From contig NC_134097.1 of NCBI RefSeq assembly GCF_000715075.1, positions 67,861,190 to 67,925,189 on the forward strand: 64,000 nucleotides of DNA, written 5' to 3'. This DNA comes from Nicotiana tabacum (Eukaryota; Streptophyta; Magnoliopsida; Solanales; Solanaceae). The notes below the pieces were generated by a model. The model was given only the letters and a program-made list of their open reading frames with translations, was not told where the DNA came from and searched no databases. Position 1 is the stretch's first letter, and every line of letters starts with the position of its first letter. This document shows positions 12,346 to 23,700 of the stretch, piece by piece. The position numbers and the translations under genes are program-made.

Positions 12346-13258
12346 ACTACTCCCATGGGAGCGGGCCGATCGCCTCGGCAGGTTAATAGATGCATCTATG
12401 GTTCGCGTCGTTCGACCCTCGGTAGTTACTTTTATGTTGGATCGGTCCATACACCTCGGCATTTCCTATATTTGTATATATTATTCCTCATGGAATCCTG
12501 TGTAACATTTGGCTAGGTTTTTTCCTGATTTGAATTATGACAACCTCTTGATGATATCCACTATATCTATGTATATATTCTCCGGTTACTGAGGGAACTT
12601 GCTCGTTGAGAGCTTGAGTAAAATTGTAAAGAGGGAAATTGTACCATGTATTTTATACATCTTTATTTCATATATCTACTCTATTTCATATTTGTTCACT
12701 TTCTTACTATACATGATATTATTGGACCACTAGTAAGTGTCGAAGTCGACCTATCATCATTACTTTTTCGAGATTAGACTGGATACCTACTGGGTGCACG
12801 TTATTTTCATACTTATACTACACTTGCTATGCATTTTTGTTGCACTGGCACATGCATATTTAGTGGCCTAGTATGAACAGCGGCATGGTTGATACCGAGA
12901 CTTAGGTGAGTTGCATTTTTTGAGACGATCCGAAGCCAACATAGTCTCCTTCGTAGTATTGTATTTTCTTTCTGCCCAAATTTGTATTTCGGACAGTTAT
13001 TGTACTTTACCTTATTTTCTAGTGATTGCTCATGCACTTGTGACACTAGGGTCTGGGGTGATTATGAAATTTCTAGTGTTGAAATCGGAAAGCATTATTA
13101 TTTATTTTATAAAGTTCATCTGTTACTAGTGGATTAAAGAAAACTTTATGATTTCAAAAATATAAAAAGAAAATTTAATTGACTATTTAGTGTTGGTTAG
13201 CCTGACAATGGTGTCCGACGCCATCACGACCTTTAACGGAGTTTGGGTCGTGACAACA

Positions 13259-13270
13259 TGGTATCAAAGC
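13259..13270 (+). promoter_or_regulatory. Primer-binding site of E (tRNA-iMet)
   Basis: TGGTATCAAAGC, one base different from the standard TGGTATCAGAGC, three bases after the LTR end. Confidence 0.85.
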
Positions 13271-13301
13271 ACTAGGTTCACTTAGGTCTCACGAGTCATG
13301 A

Positions 13302-13470
13302 GCAAGTTTAGTAGAGTCTTGCGGATTGGTACGGAGACATCTGTACTTATCTTCGAGAGGCTGCAAGGCTGTTAGGAGTACTTTCATTCTTGATTCCACA
13401 TCGTGCAATTTGATTCCTTTGAGACTTATGCCTTTGTTTCTTTCCTACTCAATCTTATGCAACGTGAAGT
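13302..13470 (+). promoter_or_regulatory. Leader of E, homologous to leaders of coding chromoviruses
   Basis: GTAGAGTCTTGCGGAT, GGTACGGAGACATCTGTAC and TTATCTTCGAGAGGCT are found in the same order in the leader of D (53075-53000, minus) and partly in G (9315-9247, minus). In D the gag start follows. In E the matching place (around 13456) has no gag frame. Conservation in an element without genes suggests a cis signal needed for mobilisation. Confidence 0.7.
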
Positions 13471-16400
13471 GTTTGCTATCGATCGAATTCAGGAAATTTT
13501 AATGGTACCACAGATGATTGGGCTATTGTCATCGCCTTGCGGAAGGATATTCCATCATTTCAACTTAGTAGCTATACTTCTGGAATTTTGAGGCTATGCA
13601 CAGGTTGCTAAGGTGCTCATGGGTTTCTATCGCACAGTATTGATGTGATAATAAGTTGCATGCCTATGTATCGGGCATTGAATGACTTGAAAGGAGATTT
13701 ACTCAGTGCATGATTCAGAGATTCGGTATTTTATTCCCGGCAGAGGGAAGGCAATCGGACTATAAGTGTTCAGGTTTGGGTTCATAGAGTAACGAGATCT
13801 GGTACTTTCGAGCGTAGTGGAATTTTCATCCGTGATGTGGCGTTATTATCCTTGTTGAATATGTTAAGTTCGTCGGTGTTATGGTCTTCTTCAATTCACC
13901 TTTGGGCAGGGTAGCGTGAAATAGTGCCAGAGAAGCGACTATCTAAGATCGCGGTGTGTGGTGGTTCAGGATTGGATCGGCGTTCCTAGTGTTGATGGCT
14001 CGAGAAAGATGATTCTCGGAAAGGGCTAAAGTTAGTAGCGATCTATTAGTTCGAGTGCTACAGAGATAGATTTTGATTAAAGGCAGCAGCTGGGTAGCGA
14101 GGGATGAGAAAGGACATGTGGGAAGTGTCATGCTGTGGTTAAACTTCTAAAAGGCCAAGTGTGAGACACAGGAGTCGAGTAGTTTCTTAATGCAGTGAGT
14201 TTGACCAAAGTGAGAGAGTGGCAGAGTAGTATATGGGTTCTGTGGTAGGAGGAATACACGCCTTGAGAACATGTTAGAGTGATTTGGGATTCATAGTGGA
14301 CAGCGACTAGATCTACGGACTTAATTCGACATGTTGGCTATTATACGGCAGGAGATTTGATGCAACAGGAGGGATTTGCTTGATACAAAGAAGGATACAA
14401 CATGATCTTGAATTGGAAGATATTGTCGCACTTTTAGTTGACGTCCATAAGAAGTGAACGGACTCGTACGGCTAGTGAATGAGCACAGGCTCAGGATGGT
14501 TACTAATTTTGTAGCAATTGTACCTAGTGCAACGATGAAGGAAGAATCTTGGTAGGTCCCAGATTTATGCAATGGTAACTTCAAGCTAAGTGGGAGAGTC
14601 CTACTTCCCACGATTGGATTGTGTGGTTATCTACTTGTGAGGTTTCTGATGATCTGCATATTGATGGGTTATTACGACTAAGGAAAGAGAACATCAATGG
14701 CGATGAGAGCAAAACATTTGAGGAATGTGTGCTACAATTGGCCTTATTAATTCATATTCAGGCTTTGGGAAGATTCAGGATTTATGCTTCGTATAGAGGT
14801 GATTTACAAGGGAAGGGATTCAGCCAAGTGCTTTTTGAGAGGGTGTTCATATGCTAAAAGAGCCTTGGAGTTTGATTATATTAGGGACAAAGTTAGAGTG
14901 GGTGACTCTCAACAACGGTCCTAGTGGATTCAAAAGTTCAAGTGTGGTGCCTGGGAATTTTGAGTCCATAGCATGGTTGAGTATCGAGCTTTTGTAGCGA
15001 ATCATAAAGAAGGGGCTTGGAGTGTTTTGTATTATATTTGGCTTGCAGTGTAGCATTTGGAGGAATGGAGGGAAATGACTTTGGAGGCATAAATAAATCA
15101 ACAGAATGGGTGTACCAGTTGAAAACGTGGATATGCACACAAGGAGGGGATGAGATGGTTCGTGGGTTTCAAGACAACGTGGTCTTGCGAAATAATGTCA
15201 CCCAGGATGAGTGCGGATTTGGGTTCGTTGTGTTTTGAATGGAGCTTTATTGTTCCTGATGCAAGCCTAGAGTAAATTAGAAGAAGTCGAATCATCTAGA
15301 AATGGTTGAATAGGAATGATGGTGGCAATGATCAGTTCCTTCAGCGCGTTGAATTATGCATGTGATATGTGGTGGTACGTGCGAGGCTTGACTGTCGCCA
15401 AAATTGATTTTTTATTTGGAGGCACTTAAGTATTATGGCTTGTTAGGTGTAGATGGATCCCAGGAGAGTCTTGGTGGTTTAGACCACTACTAGAGGATTA
15501 CATTTGTTGCAGTTGTGGGAATTCAGTCACGTGCTGCAATGATTCTCTTGGAATGAGCTAAGTAAAAGGTTTCTATATGATGAAGTGTTTACCCTATTAG
15601 TGGTTCCGGAGTTATGATGAAATTTATGCACTCTTGTGCATAGGCATGACTAAGTGTAATAAGTAGCATGGGACTTGGAAGTTAAGGATCAAGGTTGTGG
15701 TTCGGTGTTAATAAGAATATCGAGCTCGGATGAGCGAGAAAGGACTCAGATGGTTAGAGTCAGCTGGCATTGTTTTTGGCATCACCTGAGATCGGTGTCT
15801 GGTGTGAAGAGGATTTGCATACTGATTGCGGATTCTTGAATTTCTTTACAGCGTTGGTGTGGCCGGTAGTATGGATGTGCAGACTTGTTGTTTGTGCAAA
15901 AGGTCAGGGGAGTGTGTCCATGAAAAGATGGTATAAGCGTGACAAGTAGTCACCTAAATGATTAAAGATGGAAACCAAGTATGGAGGTTATGGTACTATT
16001 TTTGATGTGAGAATTTATGCCTAAAGGGTGCTCGGTTCATTTGGTTGTGAACTAAGGTTGTTGTTCTTGATTTGGCGGCTATTCTTGTGCGTCATGGGAA
16101 AAAGGGTTACCTTGGATCCTTGAAAGGTTATTAGACCAGTGCGGTACGGTCAGAATCAGCTTAAGGTTTGTGGATGGATCGAGATATGAATGTAGGCTCT
16201 ATATCGGGCCGGATGTGTTAATTTCAACATAGCGCTCCTTGTGGAGGAGTATTCGGATGTTGGATGTTATATTGCCGCTGGCTATTTCATGTAATACTAT
16301 ATTGTGCTGAGTGATTTGTGAAACGGCTTAATGATTTCATATGTAGTAAGGTTCCGCGTAGCGATGGTGTTTTGTGAGCAGGATGGCTCTCGAGATTCAG

Positions 16401-17429
16401 ATCATATATCACACCTTAGTATGCTTGAGTTTTGTGGTGTATGGCGCTATCTTCTCTCCCTGGAGATAGTATTATGCACTTGGCGTGCTTGTGGCCGATA
16501 TTTGAGTATTTTGCACGTATGAGTATTTTATATCGGTAAGTAATTCCTTATAGATTATTATATGTGAATCGGGTGGCATGCCACCAAGGATATATTGTAT
16601 GGATCGGGAAGCACGCCACAATAGTATGGTGTTAAGTATAGTCCCCTATAGCCACTTTTGTGTGTTTTGTTTTCCATTTTCTTAGGAAGGTTCATAACAC
16701 CTTTTCGGTTGTCTCGTTAGTTGCGTGGGTTGAGGAGTCCTTTCCAGAGTTCATTTTCCTTATGCATCACATTCGAGTTGGCAGCTTGATGGCACATTGT
16801 GGCATCATATGAGATTTTTGGTCGTGTCTAAAGTGGCTTATTGCCTAAGCAGCTTATACTGGGTGAGACGAGATTATTGGACCTGGGATCAATGCGGTCA
16901 GATTTATATAAAGTGAATTAAAGAGCAAGTAAAGTTATTTGATTCATAATGAGACAAGGGTTCTGGTCAGGAGGAGAGACTCAATGAATTATTGATTTGG
17001 TAGTCGGTTATGAATTTCTACACATCTCTTCCATCGTGGCGGTGCTGCAAGAGTTGGAATAGGATTTATGTGACTCATGGGGTGTGTTGGGAGCATCAGA
17101 TCCATGGAATGTTGGTGATTATTATCAGATAATGTTATTGTGGTCATGTGATTACGCGGTGCATGGTGTGAATTTCGCAAAGGTATGCAGTCATGTTTTG
17201 GTACATTGTGTGGTGATTAATACGGTGTTCGTATGTTGGAAATAGGTCTGGCAGAATATTTCGGATGTTGGAATTTGGCTCTAAGGCTAGTTTGACTAAA
17301 CAAAAAGGGAATCTTCAGATTTACTCGAGCCAGTGTGCTCAACTGAGTTGTGGTAGCACGCGTAGGTGCACGAGGTGTTAAATAGTGATATTTCAGACAA
17401 CTCCGATGCAGTTCTTAGCACGTTCGAGG

Positions 17430-17456
17430 ATGAACCTATGTTTAAGTCGGAGAGAA
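17430..17456 (+). promoter_or_regulatory. 3' end of E internal region with purine tract
   Basis: GTTCGAGGATGAAC, able to form a short stem, is followed by a G/A-rich run (GTCGGAGAGAA) directly before the 3' LTR. This is the plus-strand primer for second-strand DNA synthesis. The GAGGATGA core recurs before the purine tracts of B, C, F1 and F2. Confidence 0.72.
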
Positions 17457-18335
17457 TGTAACGACCCATCCGATCATTTTGAGCTCAGCGCGTCATTCGG
17501 CAGTTTGAGGCCACAAACAGCTTCACTTCAGTTATTATGACTTGTACATGTGGTCGGGATTGAATTTTGGGAGGTTCGGAGCTGAATTGGAAAGAAAATT
17601 CCCATTTCGAAAGCTTTAAGTTGGAAGAATTGACTAAGATTGGATTTTAGAGTAAACGGCCTTGGAATCAGGATTTGAAGGTTCCGACAGGTTCATATGA
17701 TGATTTCGGACTTTGGCGTATGTTCGGGTCGGGTTTTGGATAACCCGGAAGTGTTTCGGCGCCTATTGTGGAAATTAGCATTTTGGAAGAATTTCATAAA
17801 TTTGGTTGAAGTGCATTTCAATGTTATTGATGTCCGTTTGGAGTTTTGATCTAAAAATAGCTCCATATGGTGATTACTTCATTGGGAGCGCATTCGGAAG
17901 TACATTTGGAGGGTCGTAGGTCATTTTGGAGTCGTTTGGCGAAAGTTAGAAATTTGAAAGTTTTTGAGAAATTTGACCGGAAGTGAATTTTTTGATATCG
18001 GGGTCGGATTACGATTCCGGAAGTTGGACTAGGTATGTAATGTCAAATGTGACTTGTATGCAAAATTTGAGGTCAATCGGACGTTATTTTGATCGGTTTT
18101 GGCATCGAATGTGGAAGTTTGAATTTCTAAAGTTCATCAAGCTTGAATTGGAGTGTGATTCATGATTTTAGCATTGTTTGATGTGAATTGAAGCCTCGAG
18201 CAAGTCCGCATTATGTTTTGGAACTGGTCGGTGTGATTGGACGGGGTCTCAGCGGCCTCGGGTGGATTCCGGGTGGTTAACGGATTAAATTCGCCCTTAT
18301 GAAGATTTCTAAGCCTGCTGTCATCTGGTGTAACC

Positions 18336-18540
18336 CCACCTGCAAGGTTTTGGTTGTAGGTGCGGAGCCGCAGAAGCGGCCAAAGGAACGCAGATGCAGT
18401 TTGGTGGGGAAGTGCTGAGACTGCAGCTGCAGTGATCTCGCCGCAGAAGTGAGACCGCACCTGCGGAGAGGAAGGCACAGAAGCAGTAGTTGGGCCGCAC
18501 CTACGGAACCGCAGAAGCGGTCAAGTGACCACAGTTGTGA
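18336..18540 (+). repeat. CpG-dense box in 3' LTR of E
   Basis: Repeats built from GCAGAAGCGGCC, CCGCACCTGCGGA and GGAACGCAGATGC in both orientations of the core. It is the longest version of this box in E. Confidence 0.72.
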
Positions 18541-19404
18541 ATGTCGAGGCTGGCAGTGTCTTCTTTAAAAATGAGGGTTGTCTCTATTTCATTTCATTTT
18601 CGCCCATGGGAGCCGATTTTGGAGCACATTGGAGTGCCATCTTCATCAATCATAATGGGGTAAGTTCTTTCTTCATAATTTTGAATTAAATACATAAGTC
18701 TACGTAGATGTGAACATGGAAACTAGTAGAAATTGGGGTTTTGGTGGAAAGACCTAGAATCTTGTATATTTTGATTTTGACCATAAATTTTGGATGTGGA
18801 ATTGAGAATAAATTATATATTTGAGTTCGTGATGTTATGGGTAAAGTTATCTTCGAAAATTTTCGGAATCCGGGCACGTGTGCCCGAGAGTGATTTTCTT
18901 GACTTTTCAAGCGAAGTTGGAATTTGTTGTAATAGGATTTTTTATGAGTATTTGAGTATATATTAATGAGTTTGCATCATTATTGACTAGTTTTGGAGCG
19001 TTGGGCGTTAGTTTGAGTCATTAGAAGGGCTTAGGAGCCGGTTATGGAACTTTAGAGCGAGGTAAGTCTCCTTTCTAACCTTGTATGAGAGAATTAACCC
19101 CATAGGTGAAATAAATGATTATGTGCTTCTATTTGTGGGGGCTACGTACGCACAAGGTGATGAGTTTCCGTACATAGCTACTAGCTATGCCTATGTCTGG
19201 GTAGTTTTAGGCTTACATCATACCTTGTTGATATTGTTGTTAAATTATGTTTGTTGCTTGTCTTGAGAAAAAGCGAGATTGAGTTTACTTATTAAATGTT
19301 TGAAAGGAGTTGAAATTGAGGAAAGGTTGAGAACTTAAAAAGCTTTCATTTGAAATTTGTAATTTAAAGAGAATCGAGGAATACCTTAATAACTTAAGAA
19401 ATCT

Positions 19405-19550
19405 ATGTGTAACTGTGTCGCACGTATGATCTGAGAGCGAGGTGATTCTTTAAACCTATATTCGACCACGTTGCATGTATGATTCGCGAGCGGGGTAATT
19501 CCTTAAATTTATTTTGATTGCGTCACATGTATGATTTGTGAGCGGGGTAT
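19405..19550 (+). repeat. Tandem cassette, 3 copies, 3' LTR of E
   Basis: Counterpart of 12190-12345, with units ending AGCGAGGTGATTC, AGCGGGGTAATTCC and AGCGGGGTATTTCC. Confidence 0.75.
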
Positions 19551-19670
19551 TTCCTTCTACTACTCTCATGGGAGAGGGCATATCGCCTCGGCAGGTTAAT
19601 AGATACATCTATGGTTCGCGTCGTTCGACCCTCGACAGTGCACAGTTTACCATTATGTTGGATAGGGTCG

Positions 19671-20002
<332 letters not shown>

Positions 20003-20052
20003 TGTTGGATCGGGTCGTATGCATTGGCATATATATATGTATGTATATTATT
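20003..20052 (+). repeat. Duplicated E-LTR flank plus TTATT before F1
   Basis: TGTTGGATCGGGTCGTATGC and the following TA-rich bases are E LTR sequence. They recur at 28977-29034 before F2. The last five bases, TTATT (20048-20052), match the site after the far end of F2. Confidence 0.85.
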
Positions 20053-20335
20053 TGATGATAGGCTATAATTGTGTATTTTAGTCGCTTATTACACTCTAAT
20101 TTACTGCATTTTAATTGAGTTTGAGCTTTAATCGCTAGTGTTTTGCACTAAATATGTGTTTTATGCCTAGTAGGAGTGATTCCGATCTATGTAGGCATTA
20201 TGGAATGAATTCAAGTGATTTGAAGATTTGAAGTCTGAGTAAAAGCTCAAGACATTAAGTCGGGATCGTGTTCGGAGGTCGTGTATCAAGTCGGTATGTT
20301 AAAAGAGGACGAAATAAGTTCACTCTGAGAAAATT

Positions 20336-20475
20336 ACACTGTCGCGCTGCATGGGACGCCGCAAGGCGCAGCGCAGCAGTGTAAAATGCTGCCTGATGCG
20401 AAAAGTTGAGGCTGCTGATAATTTCCATTAGCGCTCGGCAGGGTGCGGCGCATGGTGCGGCGCGGCTGTACAAAT
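20336..20475 (+). repeat. GC-rich hairpin and CpG box upstream of the TATA box, F1 LTR
   Basis: The arms ACACTGTCGCGCTGC and GCAGCGCAGCAGTGT pair at 13 of 15 positions around a 17-base loop (20336-20382). A second CpG-rich stretch with GGTGCGGCGC repeats follows up to 20465. The same structure is at 29305-29450 and 37278-37415. Its position about 160 bases before the TATA box suggests a promoter role. Confidence 0.7.
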
Positions 20476-20541
20476 TTCACAGAGCCAAAGTCCTATTTCA
20501 CGCATGAGAAGGTGTTTTCATCTGGGCCCGACCCTACTTGG

Positions 20542-20549
20542 TATAAATA
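20542..20549 (+). promoter_or_regulatory. TATA box of F1 5' LTR
   Basis: TATAAATA in a GC-richer context, conserved at 29514-29521 and 37488-37495. Transcription would start about 30 bases downstream. Confidence 0.7.
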
Positions 20550-21424
20550 CATATAAAAACGTTATTTTGAGGATTTTGGATGGAGCTTAGTGTAGGGAGA
20601 CGCACTTTGGAGTAAAAATACAGCAAGAACATCTCAGATTTCTTCATCTTTTCTAGTATTTTCAATTATTCAAAACTTATGCAATTGTTTGATTTCATCA
20701 TGAGTGGCTAAACACCCACTGTTCTAGAGTTGTGATTTAGCCATGAATATTGTTGTTTAACGCTGACTTGACCTTGATTATAATTCACCAATATATGGTT
20801 GTTTCTTCAATTCTGTGTTTAATTGCTTAATTGTCTGGCCAGCAGTTAGGTTCTATTTACTATCTATGCTATGCTTGGGAAAGCCGTATTTAGATTAGAG
20901 AAGAACTGAAGAGAGCATGATCTTAACCCTTAGGGGGAGCGGATTTGTGGTTAGGATAGGAATATACCTAGTCACCATACTTAATTAAATATCATGATCT
21001 TAATGCGTTTTTAATAGATTGATTTCATAGGAATATAGGCATTAATCTATTAAGAATAGATGAGTAGTACTTCGGGAGAAGGCGATGAGAGCATTTATCG
21101 ATTAATTAGCAACCATGAGTGAATTATACGAAAGGGAGAGTTATTAAGAACACAATACGAATGGTGAATCGATCACAACCCTGGAATATTTCTCTCTACT
21201 GAATACACAACAATCAACTTGTTACTTGATAATTTAGTTATTAGTTAGAATTGTAGTATAATATAATCATATTATTCGACTTTAATTTTAAGCTGGATTG
21301 AATAAAAAATTTAGCAATTTAGTAAGTAGTTTATACAAGTCTCTGTGGGTGCGACACTCAACTTTTCATTATATTACTTGTTGACCACGTATACTTGCGT
21401 GTGTGTTTGGGAGCAACAAGTTTT

Positions 21425-21442
21425 TGGCGTCGTTGTCGGGGA
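21425..21442 (+). promoter_or_regulatory. Primer-binding site of F1 (tRNA-Asp type)
   Basis: TGGCGTCGTTGTCGGGGA differs at two C-to-T sites from the tRNA-Asp complement used by Athila-type elements. It lies six bases after the LTR end. F2 has lost this site. Confidence 0.82.
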
Positions 21443-21540
21443 CTTGAATATTAGCTACTTGCTAGTTTTTGCTTTAATTGTTTATTTCATCGAGGCTAAC
21501 GTTACTTGATTATTGCTCAGATCTCAGGAACTTTGATTGA

Positions 21541-22740
21541 ATGCGTAGGGTCAGAAGCCAAGACCGACTTCAAGGCTTTGATCCTGAACCTGAGAGAACA
21601 TTTCACATGAGGTTGAGGGAAGCAAGAGACACGAATAATTTCAGGCACTTGTTTAATTTCCTGTGGACATGGCAGTGGAGCAACCCATGGATGTTCAGGA
21701 GGTGGCGATGGCCAGCATTACTAATGTCACCTCCAATATAGTGAAGCCCAAGATCACTAGGAACTTTGAGCTAAAAAAGAGCATGATCCAGTTGCTTCAT
21801 GCAAACGGACAATTTATGGGTCTTCCACACGAGGATCCACAGCAGTATATTCTGAACTTCTTGGAGATTAGTGATACTTACATCACTAACGGGGTCACGC
21901 AAAATTATGTGAGGCTCACACTTTTTCCATTCTCTCTGTTGGGCGAGGCTAAGCGGTGACTAAAGGCAGAACCAGCTAATTCAATTACAACAAGGAATGA
22001 CTTGGCGAGAAAATTTTTGGCAAGGTTTTTCCCTTTGGGCAAAACTGCAAAGATCAGAAGTGAGATAGTTGCCTTCAAACAGAAAGCGGGGGAATCTCTA
22101 TACTCAGCTTGGGAAAGGTTCAAGAGGCTACTCAGAGACTGTCCTCATCACAATCAGACGAATGAAGTATTAGCTCACACTTTCATAGAAGGGCTACATT
22201 CTAAAACAAAGATTGTGGTAGATGCTGCAGCTGGGGGTCAAGTGTTGGAGAAAAGCTTTGACGAGATATATGCATTATTGAACAAATTTTCCAAGAGCAA
22301 TCCGGATTGGCAAGGAGAGATGGGCAGACACACAGTGCAAAAGTCTGCAGGGGTTCTTGAGTTAGATGTCATCTCAGCATTATCAGCGCAGATTTCTACA
22401 CTGACCAATCAAGTCAACCAGATGAACTTGAGAGTCAACAAGCAACAGGTACAACAGGTTCAAGATTTTTGTGAAATATGTGGAGAGGGGAACATGAGTG
22501 ACATGTGCCCCGCAAACCCAAAGTCTGTCTACTTTGTGGGTAATTCAAATAGGGGCCAAACAAACCAATATGGGAACACTTACAATCCCAACTGGAGAAA
22601 CCACCCAAACCTCTCTTGGGGTGGAAACCAGGGCACTCAGAATCAATACAGGCCTCAAGCACCTTAACAGCAATATAGACCACCTCAGGTTGAACAACAA
22701 GCAAGTCCTACAAGTCACCTTGAAAACATGTTTAAAAAAT
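21541..22740 (+). pseudogene. gag of F1
   Basis: Starts MRRVRSQDRLQGFD; an early frameshift near 21660 separates this from the capsid part. The capsid includes NGQFMGLPHEDPQQYILNFL, a stop in place of Trp near 21958, then RKFLARFFPLGKTAKIRSEI and ESLYSAWERFKRLLRDCPHH, typical of Athila Gag. The zinc knuckle reads CEICGEGNMSDMC: the metal-binding His is Asn in this copy but His in F2. The region after it is rich in Asn, Gln and Tyr. A stop lies at 22666-22668 (CAA to TAA). Gag would package the RNA. Confidence 0.85.
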
Positions 22741-23700
22741 GATGGCTGAACAGCAAGCCCTCGCCACAACAGTGAGAAATTTGGAGCGTCAAATGGGACA
22801 GCTTGCTAGTGCTCAAAACACTAGACCAGCTAGAGCTCTTCCAAGTGACACTGAAGAAAATCCCAGGGCGGCCCTTAATGTCGTGTCGTTGAGGAATGGG
22901 AGACAACTAGAAGAAGTTCAGTCTAAAAAGAGGAAACAGGTGACTTATAATGAGAGGCCAACCACTATAGAATCAACAACAGAAAAAACTAAGGAAGCCA
23001 GAGAAGCCAGCTGGAGAGGCGGTGGCTGAGCAACCCCCACAATTGGTTGCAAGGCCACCACCTCCATTCCCTCAAAGATTGCAGAAAGTAAGAGATAATA
23101 CCACATATAAAAAGTTTCTTGATATCTTGAAGCAGGTGCAAATTAATATTCTATTGGTTGACATCTTACAAGAAGTACCCAAATATGCAAAGTACATCAA
23201 GGACATTGTGGCAAATAAAAGGAGGCTAACCGAGTTCGAGACTGTGGCATCCCTGAGGAGTGCAGTTCCAGAATTCAAGGCAAGTTACCTCAGAAATTGA
23301 AGGATCCAGGTAGTTTCACTATCCAAATCTCGATTGGTAAACATGTTGTTGGGCAAGCTTTATGTGATCTTGGAGCGAGCATCAACTTGATGCCGCTATC
23401 TGTGTTCAGATAGTTGGGGTTGGGTGAGCCACACCCAACAACAGTTATCTTACAGTTAGTTGATCTCTCCCTTGCTCATCCTGAGGGAGTGATTGAAGAG
23501 TGGTAGTTCAAGTGGGTTCTTTCATATTCCCTGTTGATTTCATTATCCTGGACTACGAGCCCGATCAGGAAGTCCCATTTATTTTGGGGCGTCCATTCCT
23601 AGCCACGGGCCGAGCTATTATTGATGTTTGCGAAGGAAAGATGACAATGAGAGTGGGTGATCGAGTGGAGGTCTTCAATGTTTATAGAGCACTCAAGTTA
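22741..23700 (+). pseudogene. Protease region of F1
   Basis: A linker (MAEQQALATTVRNLERQ, then a Pro-rich PPPPFPQRLQKVR) leads to the aspartic protease: LCDLGASINLMPLSVF near 23360-23410, with the active-site Asp, and FILGRPFLATGRAIIDV near 23580-23630. A TAG stop (23411-23413) directly after the active-site block is shared with F2 at 31675-31677. Frameshifts occur near 22995 and 23250. Confidence 0.82.

Larger units (their letters stand above)
10641..13255 (+). repeat. 5' LTR of E (2,615 bp)
   Basis: Starts TGTAACGACCC, ends GGGTCGTGACA. Contains a CpG-rich box near 11240-11330 and a three-copy tandem cassette at 12190-12345. Relative to the 3' copy it lacks about 190 bp around the CpG box. 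A stretch near 11870-12050 stays open in both LTR copies, but it lies inside the LTR and shows no protein signature. Confidence 0.88.
13256..17456 (+). other. Internal region of E, 4.2 kb, no recognisable coding
   Basis: No stretch resembles Gag, protease, RT, RNase H or integrase on either strand, and open frames are under about 100 codons and scattered. Two neighbouring copies of a GC-rich module lie at 16567-16585 and 16601-16622 (GGATCGGGAAGCACGCC), and a near-identical copy sits in LTR H at 5122-5144. The region could be decayed polyprotein or sequence that never coded; the lack of any residual motif favours the latter. Confidence 0.7.
20053..21418 (+). repeat. 5' LTR of F1 (1,366 bp)
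   Basis: Starts TGATGATAGG and ends GGGAGCAACA, so TG...CA ends. It contains a GC-rich hairpin (20336-20382), a TATA box (20542-20549) and the downstream transcribed part. It is the only complete F LTR here; the F2 3' copy lacks about 120 bp after the TATA box. Confidence 0.9.
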
